Positions 51,801-63,200 of a stretch of DNA of 64,000 bases are shown here, piece after piece; position 1 is the first letter of the stretch; every line of letters starts with the position of its first letter. The notes beneath the pieces were generated by a model. It made no database searches. It saw only the letters and a list, made by a program, of their open reading frames with translations, and was not told the DNA's origin. Source of the stretch: Enoplolaimus lenunculus (taxonomy: Eukaryota > Nematoda > Enoplea > Enoplida > Thoracostomopsidae); assembly GCA_030248215.1 (NCBI GenBank), contig JASANG010002141.1, positions 82,001-146,000 on the forward strand, written 5' to 3'. The translations under genes and the position numbers were made by a program.

Positions 51801-54237
51801 TAGCTCGATCGGGTCTGTACTTGGACACGTTGCATGGGGCCAGCTTGGAACAAATCCGCCGCATTGAAGCTGCCAAACCGGAAGCACCTGCGGCACCGGT
51901 TCCTACTTTCCAGAAACCAGTGTTCACTCAAGCGATGCAAAGTTTGGACGGCATACCAGAAGGACAGTCGGTTATACTTGAAGCTCGAGTTATTCCTGTT
52001 AATGATCCAAAACTGAAAATTGAATGGTAAATCTGGGCGGCCGTAACTCAACGGTGGGTAATGGAAAGCGCTGGTGCCCTCTTTGCAGGCGTAGTCGGCG
52101 TTTATTGCGTAATATTTTTGACAACGTTCAAAGAATTCTATGTTAGCGAAATTTTCTCCACTTATTTCAGATATCTCGTGTTGTAGCATATAATACATAT
52201 GTATATAATAGTTTTTATATTATCTATTTTTATATGTTAATTGGTTTTTGAGATCATGTAAAGTTTTCGAGCCAACAAGGCGATAATTTGAAAGCATGGC
52301 CCATGTATGGAACAGGGCCGGCAAATAGTACAAGCATATTCCTAAACTAAGCCTAAACCATAGTCTGAGCAATAGAGTAAACCTAAAGCTTAAGTTTACA
52401 CTGCAAGAAATGGTAAGTCAAAACGACTCTCTTCGTAATAGGGTTTACGGGACTACACAAATTGAGTCTACGACTCTGCCAGAGTCAAATATGCGACTCT
52501 CTGAGTCAAATTTGACTCTGGTGGATTCGAATCTGACTCAGTCTGTGTAGTCCCGTAGAGCCTATTTGAGCCTATTTCGGACAGAGTCAATTTGACTCAC
52601 CATTTTTTGCAGTGTACTCACAATTACTGTCCCGCAGCAAAACGTTCCGGCCCTCTTCTATACATGGATCGAAAGCATCATCCTGTGGTTAGGCTCTGTA
52701 AAAATTGTAAGACCAAAAGTTAAACATTCAAGGTATTTTAACGACAAACCGCTGGCGCAAAGCAACCGTATTATGCCTTCGCATGATTTTGGTTACGTCG
52801 CCTTACACATCAATCGTGTTACTGATTTCGACAACGGAGTTTATATGTGTCGCGCTGTGAACGACCTTGGCGAAGCGGTCACAACTGGCCAACTGTCGGT
52901 TTTAGGTAAATTAGCAATCGGCTGTATTGTTTTCATTCAGTGTTCATGAATTTTGTAATGTGTTTCACACCGTTTGATCTCGTAAACGTTTTCTAACGAA
53001 AAAAAGTGACCCGCATGAAAAGTTGGCACTTTATTGTCCCCCCCATAGTGGAAAAGTTACCCCCCGCCACAAAATTTTGGTTTTCAAACCTTGAACCCCC
53101 TGCGATTTGACAGGATACTACGCAGGATGGAGGGATGCTGGCTTCCAAGCTCCCGCACTAAGTGGTTCTGATACTTACGCGACAAAACAGTTCAAAACTA
53201 TTTTAGTAATTTTTAGCTTCTTCAATAATAAAATGCTTAATGCAGGGGGTTTAGGCGGAGGCAGTCCCCCATCCTGCTTAGTATTCCTAACCCACAATAC
53301 GCTCTATATACTATTGATAATGCGCTTGAGCATCCGTAACCCCCTTTGTCTGAAATCTTGTCCACGCCTCTGCCGTTCTGGCTTGGGCGGAGCCAGAATT
53401 CTGGAAAAGTGGTGGCATCTTTTTTCTAAAAATTCTAATTCGGGTTTTTTTGTTGCAAACTGATACCGTGTCTAAAAACTCGAATACAAAAAATCTCAAA
53501 ACAGGGTGCAACCGGAATTTATAATATACCGGAACCGGAAAGCGAAAAAAATACCGGAACCGGAACCTGAGTATGAACCGGAAAACAAAAAATATTTGTT
53601 ACCGAAAAATTCATATTTAACGCTGTTTTATCGCTTTTAATTGTGTAAACACACCATTTGAGATGCCGAAATTTTGAATCAAATGCAGTGTCTGGTAGCG
53701 TATGATAAAAAACGTAGTATGGCAAAAATTTAAAATTTTGGCAACCCACGTTCCGTCAATTTTAGAAAAATAAGACTGAATAATATGCCAATGAACCGGA
53801 TGGTGAAGAATACCGAATTTTCCTACCGGAACCGGAATTCCGGTTGCACCCTGTCTCAATGGCGGGGCAGTTAAACCTTGAACCCCACTCCCATCTACAC
53901 CGTTGAGTTTCTGGCTTGTTTTGTTTTGATTTTATAACGTTATCGTGATTATATAATTTTAGATAAACAAGCTATTTTGCTTGATAGCCATCATCCTGAA
54001 AGCTACGAAAAAGTCAAAGAACTCGAAGCGTTGGATAAATTTCCGCGTCACGAAATTCCAGATCAAGTGTTCGGCAAACCGATGTTTACACAATTGTTGC
54101 AAAATGTGGACGGTTTGGTTGAAGGCATGCCGGCACACTTTGAAGCCCATTATGCACCGGTTAATGATCCCAAATTGCGTGTTGAATGGCTTTTTAATGG
54201 ACAGCCGATTGATTTCCGTATGTTATTATTATTAACA

Positions 54238-54271
<34 letters not shown>

Positions 54272-57200
54272 GTTGTTGTTGTTGTTGTTTTGAAATGTCA
54301 AAACAACTCTGTTTTCAGTGCTTAAAATCAGAGTTGTTTTTTCGGGAAAAAAGTTATGACCGGAAAAAATACATTTTTCCATTTTTTCCGGAAAAAAACT
54401 GAAAAAATTCATTCTTTGTTTGAGTGATGGGTTATACCACTCTTAGCCGGCATTTGCGCAAAAAACTTGCATTTTGCAACTTTTTGCGATATTTGAGCTT
54501 CTAATGACATCCCCTGATCAATGTATTTGACTCAGTTTGCAGAGCTGAGTCGAGTGGTGTTAAACTTTCTGCAATCAGAAGTCTGCTTGCAATCAGAACT
54601 CTGCTTAACGAGTTGTTGCCAAATAACTGATTTGACGTGCTGCCAACGAACATGGTTCGACGCCAAATTTAGTTATTTAACAACCTGGTGAGCGAACCGA
54701 ACAAGATGCATACGGAGTTTTACATTGAATCTCGCGGCAAAAGCTTCATTTCTGAAATTCATTTACATATCCATATCCGGCAATTTTCGCTCTTTTCGGA
54801 CCTATAATGTTTCCTGGTGAACATATACACGCGGTCACTGTTAATGTGTTGCATGTAATTTAGCTAATTTAGTTGCAAGTTAAATCTAAGAATCGTATAA
54901 TATTTTTCCATTTTTTCTTACCCCCCTCCTCGGGAAAATATGAAAAAAATGAAAAAACATTCTTTTGGTAGTAATTTTTTTTCGGCCAACAACCCTGTTT
55001 GAAACTGTGATCATCGGCTACTGCAGTACACGAGGAAAAATAAAACTCGTTTAGCTACCTTTACTTCGTTGTCACTGGTCCAACTACAGGCTTAGACCCA
55101 AGCGGTGGTCCGTAATTAAATTATCAAGTACGACAACGTTTAAACGTTTCCATGTTTATTTTTTTAATAAATTAATTTTTTTAGTTTAAAATTTTAATAA
55201 ACTTAAAATTTACAGACCCGCATCTATGAACAAATTTAAAGGATGCTCACCATGTTTATTTTTTAATAAATTAACTTTTTTAGTTTAAAATTTTAATAAA
55301 CTTAAAATTTTCAGACCCGCATCTATGAACAAATTTAAAGGATGCTCACCATGTTTATTTTTTCATAAATTAATTTTTTTAGTTTAAAATTTTCATAAAC
55401 TTAAAATTTACAGACCCGCATCTATGAACAAATTTAAAGGATGCTCACCATGCTTATTTTTTTAATAAATTAAATTTTTTAGTTTAAAATTTTAATAAAC
55501 TTAAAATTTACAGACCCGCATCTATGAACAAATTTAAAGGATGCTCACACCGGTCAAAATCCACAGAACATAGTGAATAAAAATACAAGACAGATTGGAT
55601 ATAAGCGAATAATCGTAGTAAAAAGTTTCCGCGTCAGACTGATACGAAAAGGGGGTTGATTGGCGTCTACCGAATCCCCTTGTATCCGTCCCTTGTAATA
55701 TTTGTCCTGAAATTATTTTTGATTTTGTAGGTTCGCGGTTTCAATCGACACAAGATTTTGGATTTGCAACGCTTGATATACAGCATGTCTTTCCAGAAGA
55801 CTCAGGACTTTATACTTGTCGGCTGGTTAACGATCATGGCGAAGCAGTAACGTCAGCTTCGCTTAAAATTCAAGGTATTTGTTTGGTTGCATGAGCATGT
55901 GCCTAACAGAGTGCAGGGGGCTTAGCAATACGTACAAAAATCTTACCCCCCTCTTTTGTTAAAAAATTTAACATTGAAAAATTACTTCGCCAATTATTCT
56001 CTACCAGTATGAGTTTTCCTAATCCTATGATCATACTGTTGTTTTTCGCATTTTACTCTTTTATAAATTATTGAGTAGTGTAGATGTTTGTTTTTCATTT
56101 CCAGGATATGAAAACATTTTGCGTGGAACGCATCATCCAGTAAGCTGGCAAAAAATCCAAGATTTAGAAGCACCGATTGTTGTTCAAGAGGTTGAGCCTG
56201 AAGTTAAGGTTAGTTAGTTCAGTTTTAATTATTATTATTTTATTATTATTATTATTATTATTTTTATTTTATTATTATTATTATTATTATTATTGATATC
56301 ACTACGGCATTTTGTAATGTAAAAAGTTTTTCGTGTCATATAAAATTTTGTTTTGCACAATATAATTAAACTTATCCACTAAAACCGCAAGATTTTGATT
56401 TAAAATCTTGGTAACATTCGGTTGCTTTTAACACCTTATATCCCTTTAACTTATCTTTCATCCACTTTTTAATTTGGCTATGGTAGTCACAAATCTATAA
56501 TTTCTTCACAAGTGCGTATCTGAACGAAAAAATATTAAATTGCTGTTTTTGGCCCATGTAAAAATCAGGAGCTGAACGTTTTTCTGTTGGACTGCAATGG
56601 AGTAAGCTTAAGCTTTTGACTAATTTTTTTGCTTAGCTTAGACTTAGGCTTAGACTTAGGAATATGCTCATTGTTACGCTTAGGTTTAGGCTTAGGCTTT
56701 AGTCTTAATAAAGCTTATAATACTGTTCCGCCCCTGTTCTTTACATTGGCCGTGTCTTTTAAAGACACCGGCACGTTACGTCTACATTTTTTGACACGAA
56801 TTAATATTTCATAACAAAACGACATATTTTAATTGCAGTGAAACTATAAATTTAGTGATAATTTTAATTTTTAACTTTTTAGCCAGCATTTTTTTAAGTT
56901 TTCCTAAATTGTTTTAGCACGTGAAGCCTCATTTTACGAAAATGCTTGAAAATTTCGAAGGAATTCCTGAAGGTCAGCCGATAACCATGACTGCACAGTT
57001 TGAACCGGCACGCGACGATTCAATGGTGGTTACATGGTTCCGTAATAATCAACCGATACCTGCAGGTATGTGCTAATTCTGATGAGAATCTACGGCAATT
57101 CGTCGCCCGACAACTTGTCGCCTAATAAGGTTTCTAAAGCCTATTAATAAGTCTAAGCATAATACTATTAACTCTTTCTCACATGAATATTTTCTATTTT

Positions 57201-60200
57201 CCCTGAGACCTACATTTATGCTTGGATTCGAACTCCAGTGACTGGAGTGGGAGACGTATACCATCACCACTTAGCTATAGGAGCTTGACGCTCGAGCCCT
57301 GGGAGACGTATACCATCACCGCTTAGCTATAGGAGCTCTACGCTCGAGCCCGAAGGGACTCTCACGTCTTGTGGTGATATAGTACTATATATACGTGTTG
57401 CAATTGTTCAACACGGTGCAATAAATATTATTTAACGTATATACACTGCGCTGAGTTGCCTATAGGCAACTCAATGTGAGAAGGGGTTAAGCGTAATCTT
57501 AAGCCTATGCATAATGATAGATGACGAACTGTGCAGCTGATGAAATTTCCGATTACAAGTTGTCGGGCGACGAATTGTCGTTATACCTTCTGAATGACTG
57601 TAAAATAAATCCAGTGGTGCTCAAAGAACCTTTAATTTGATTCGCTACAGTACTAAATACGAGTAAAATATTGTTTCGTAACATAGATATGGTGAATTCT
57701 TGCCGCATATTTTCAAATACGGAATTGCAACTATTACCAGTTAGCGATATGTTTTCAAACTGGCGAACATCTTTAATTGTGGTTGTCAAAATTTGCACAG
57801 AAGTGGGACAAATCAAATGCACATAAATTGCTGAATTTCGAACCTCATCTTTTACTGTTTCGAAAGTTACACGGCCTATCATCAACCAGTTGTAGGTGGT
57901 TCACACATATTTGAGAATATGGGCACGGGTATTTTAATTTTAAAGTAGAGCGTTTGCCTATAGTTGTTTTGTAATTTATTTAATTTATTTTATTAAGCTG
58001 AGCACAAGCCTCTGAAAATTGAAGTGTAGGTTGCTACGAATTTTGGTAGAATATTGATGTGTTTATGTAGATGTTGTGAGCACACGTGGTGTAACGTGTG
58101 TATGTGGCAGTGCGTAGTTTTAAAGACACATACATACTCGTGCACATATAGCACCAGAGCAAATTACGATATCAGTCGCGTGGTTCAATAGGTAGCGCGC
58201 TTGACTCGCGAGCGACAGATCCAAGGTTCGATTCCCGGCGTGGCCATATGTTTCAGCGAAATTTAGAGAAAAAAACCATGTATATTCGTAGTACTTCGGA
58301 GAAAGGAGTCGTCCCGACCGTACAGTTGTGACAGATGTATGCATTTTGTTTAGGCCAACTGGTCAAAACTATACATGATCTTGGATTTGCAACGTTGACA
58401 ATTGCCAATGTTTATCCTGAACATTCAGGAATGTATACGTTGAAAATAGCGAACGCTGCCGGTGAAGCGGCATCTTCGTGTACTCTGAAAGTACTTGGTA
58501 AGTTTTACTAAATTTAGCAAAAACATACTAAATTCACAAAACAGTGTAAAAACTCGTATTGTCAAATGTATGTAGTGCCTATCATTAGTTAGTGATACGT
58601 ACAGGCGTGTAGCTAAGGTTTCATTTCGAAATAGTATAGTATGATGTAAAAGCAAGTTATTTGATTTTAGAAAAATAGGTTATTCTAAATCAGAAAAAGT
58701 GTTTTCTTCTCGTCTCTGAACAATTTTGCGAGTGATATATTTCTCCTATCCCTACTGAGTTTCGCGAAACGTTTTATGCTTCGTATTCAGAGGTCGAAAG
58801 GTGGATATCCGTAAATTCGTCCGTCTGTCGGTTGGAAGACAATCTTAGGAATGCTGAACCTATTTTGACAAACTTTTTTGTTTGTAAACTTATTATACTT
58901 TAAGCCGTTAAGCTACACAGTAATTTGCATAATTGGATAAGCCTAAGTCTACATTAGGAGTTTTTAGTATTTCTTAAATTATTAGGTTACCAGCAATCTA
59001 ATTTTAGTACTTGAAACAATTTTGGGTACGAGAAATCTAAACAAATTGTTTACAAACTTCCAAACTGATCAATGAATAGTAAGCTAGTAACTAATTAGCG
59101 TATGAGCTTATTTTGTAAGGCCTAAATTAGTGCTTTTTATATATATTAATAAACCTTTGAAAACCGATACTTCTAATGTCAGCTAACAGCTAATCTACCT
59201 ATTAGCTTAAAACGTTAAGCCTAAGTTAGGACTTTTTTGGGTGCTGGAAACCTGAATAAATTGTTTATAACCCTCCAAAACCGAGCAATAAATAGATAGA
59301 TCATAACTAAGTAGCATATTAGCTTAATTGGAAAGTAAGTGGGTCAAATTATCCGTTTGTGCTTTATAAGCTTCGAATATTTAACTAAACTGATAAAAAA
59401 GTAAGTATGTCGGAGCTTTCCTCAATGCACATAATTCCACTGCGACTGATCATACCATGCTTTCAGGAAAGTCTGATATTATGGCGGAAACTCAACACGC
59501 AGCGAGCTGGAAACGTGTCCAAGAGATGGAAGCTCCCCGGCCAGTTGAACCCGAGGCTCCGGCACCGGTATATCCTGCCCCTGCGTTTACGGTACATTTG
59601 AATAATGTCGAATGCAACGAGGGCGAACCGGCACATTTTGAATGCCAAGTTCAACCAGCGCAAGATCCTCAACTTCGAATTGAATGGTATTTGAACGGAA
59701 AACCGCTAGATCAAGGTAAGTCCTGCGTGGGTTTAGTGTTCATCGTAACATTATGAAATTTTAAATTAAAAAAATCGAAAATCGTTATAATTCGTAGCCT
59801 GAAAGAAAACGAATAATGAATGCATCGGTTACTTTAATTTGTGTACGGAGCGTGGAAAACGAAATATGTCAATCAGCAAGCGTCTATTGCCAATAACAAT
59901 TTCCACACTGCGTACACATATCAAAGCAAACGATGTATATATAAGGACGAATAGCCTCGATTTTTTCATTGCAGCAAAAATTGTTTTATGGTCGTATTTT
60001 TAAACATAAAATCAACTAAAGTGAATAGTTTGATATCGTTAAAATACAAATCTACATTGCATTTCGTAATTTAAACTTATAAATAAGAAAATTTAAATTA
60101 AAAAATTCGTGCAAAGTTTGTAGTGAAAATTGCATTTTGCACCCTTATGCCTGCTTGCAATTAATTGCGAAATATGCACAAGGCAGCCTTAAATTTCGAA

Positions 60201-63200
60201 ACACTATGATTATTGTTATATTTTAAAAAGTATAAAGCTTTCAGTTGGAATTGTTCAAAAATACAAACTCTTAAAGTGGACAGAATTTTAAAACTTAATT
60301 AGCTAAAATAGGCTTATAGAATTTGGTGTTTTTGAAAACATTAAAAAATTAATATTGTTTCAGCGTCGAAATATGCAACAAATTTCGATTTCGGCTTTGT
60401 CACTCTTGACATTCAACACACAATTCCTGAACTATCCGGAGTTTGGATGTGTAAAGCGATTAACAACGCTGGCGAAGCTGTGACAAGTGGAACCATCAAA
60501 TGTGCAGGTAAGAAAAAGCATTTTTTTTCGTTTTTTCACACATTTTTAATTTTTTCACAATTTAGAATTTTTATTAACAAAATGAAATTTTATTTTTTGC
60601 GTTGTATGGTCAGTCTAGGTAGGAACTGGGACTTTAGACCTCTTAAATAAGCAGCTGGAAAAGCGGGTTACAAGCAGTTTCGAACTCGCGACCCTCTGTG
60701 TGTCAATCAGACGTTCTTACCAGTGTGCCACGTAACCCGCCCGTCTCAACTGCTTCTATCGTCGACTATATGTCGACCGTATGCTACCGGCAGGCATACT
60801 ACACAATACACATTGTGCATTGCATATATTATATATGCACCCGGGCAAGCATGTCTCACACGCCTACAGTATATATTATCGAAAAATGTTTCGGAATTAT
60901 CACCAGTTGGTAACAGATCTTGTAATCATCAAATTAATTATAAATAATAACTTTTTAAATTCTTACGTCATTACTAAATTGTTATTTGAATTTTCTCAAG
61001 TATTCTTTGCCGAGTTAATTGTAGCAACTGTAACAGTTTATCACTTACAGGAGTTCTTATTTTGTTTCACCCCAGCATTTAAATTATGAGCCCGTATTCT
61101 CAAATGTGTGTAACACCTATCACCACTTGGTGATAGGTACTGTAACTTTTCAACCAGAACGAGGTGAAGTTCGAAATTCAGCACATTATTCGCGTTTGAT
61201 TTGCCCTACTTCTGTACTAAATAAGAGATCTGCAATAGCAGATGTTGGTCAGTTTGAAAACCTATCGCTAACTGATGATAGGTGCTTTACGCATTTGAGA
61301 ATATGGGCCATGATTAGAATTGTATTGGCTTAAACTTGAGCTTTGGCTTACGGTTGTTTAGTTTAAATTACACTTTAATATAATGACAAATAATTATTAA
61401 GCGATATGCACATTTTAATATTTCACCATTTAAGCATAATATTAATCAAAAATTTTATTTTAAAAGTTTAAAAATTTGAATTATTGTTAAAAACACACCA
61501 GACAAGTTAGTATACGCTACAATACGATACAATCTTCACAGTTTATAAATTAATATACGTAGGCATTTGTGTGTCTATTTTTGTCTATGTTAGCGTTCTA
61601 AAATTTAGCAAAAGTTTCCTATACGTGTCTCGTGTCTTCTTCCTATTGCTCATCTGTTTTTTTTTTCTACCTGTAAACCTCTAAAAATAGCGTTTCTTTT
61701 GCGAGAAAGATGTATTTAGGTGAGTATGAACAGGGGTGTATACCGGCATTGCCGAGGTTGTTACCAAACCACCAATATTTCAAGAATGGACGAAGCCCTA
61801 AACACTCCATTTGTGCCCCACAAAAATTTCAGTTTTGGAATTTTGGTAGTAAACTTTTCAGTGGCCTCTAAATACTAAAATTAAAACTTTCTTTAAACTT
61901 GCTAAAACTCAAGCGAGTAATCATGATGATTTCGTTGGGATCTAAAAATGTTGACATTTTTTGATTTTGAGGGCAGATTCCATTGAGGCTGCGGAGGGAG
62001 CCCCTCAGACTTTTTTGGCACGCCACTGCGTACCGAGAGAGAGAGCATGCGGTGGCGTAGTTTGAAGTTGCAAAAATTTCAACAAGTCGCAACAAAATTT
62101 TGTGTAACATTTTGGATAAATTTTTAAAAGTAAAGTAGTTATAAGAAATCTGTAGGCAGGCCTGAATCTAAGTAATGCAATTTCCACACAAAAAAGCTTC
62201 AGTGCTCTGCACACTACCACCTTAAAAGTCGCCTGGTGTACGCATGATATTGTGAAATTAGCATAAAAATTCCACTTCAACTCCATCTAATTGTGGCATT
62301 ATATATAACACTGGCCACAAAAGTCACCTTAGGAATTTAGTTCACAGTGTGTAAATAACCATGCAAGTTCACTGAATTTATTGCAGCCGCGTTCTCATTG
62401 GCTGATGAAAAATGCAATTTCTGTGTGCAATTTGCTGCTGCAAATTCTCGCGGCAAAAACTTGCACGTATGAATAGTGTTTTAAACGATGCTTTAAGTGC
62501 ACCAAAGGTTTTTTGACAAAAACCTCCGAACTATTTCAGGCAAAGATTCAATCATTCTTGACCCTCAGCAACCCGCTAGCATAGCTCGTATTGCCGATCT
62601 GGAAGCGCCTAAGCCAGAAGGACCAGCTGCGCCAGAAAAACCCAAGATTGCTCCGTCATTTTTGACTCAACTTCAACAATTGGGCGATATTCCTGAAGGC
62701 CAATCTGTTCATTTTGAAGCTCATATGCAACCCATTGAAAGCAAAGCGCAATGGTTTCATAATGGACAGCCGGTGGCTGCAAGTAAGGCAACGATTACGA
62801 TTTGGGCCTGTATTCTGAATTTGTCGAAATGAAAAATTTAAAAAAACGACACGATGTCAACTTTAAAATTTGTGATGCTTTTGAAACAACACTGCAGGGA
62901 GTGTTGTCATTTGATGTCATTTCGACTAAAATTAAATTATACTTTGTTATATATTTTAGGTTCGCGAATTAAAATTATTAACGATTTTGGTTGGGTGATA
63001 CTTGATATCGGGCATTTGGAGCCGCGCGACACTGGCGAATGGTCGGTAAAGATCAAAAACGATCAAGGAGAAGCGACAAGTGTTGGAAGTGTCAATTGTA
63101 TTGGTGAGTTCGAGTCATACGTTTTTACTCTGCTCTTCTAAAATTTGGCCGTCTCTAGAAAAGTTTTAGCCCTGCTTGTAAATTACCTATAAAATTAATA

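Noticed and set aside
57553-57885. Minus-strand 110-codon frame
   Set aside because: Lies within the family E element; the matching frame in the copy at 61089 is not conserved as protein.
58120-58344. Minus-strand peptide frame containing GHAGNRTLDLSLASQA
   Set aside because: It is the reverse translation of the tRNA-like sequence at 58175-58244.
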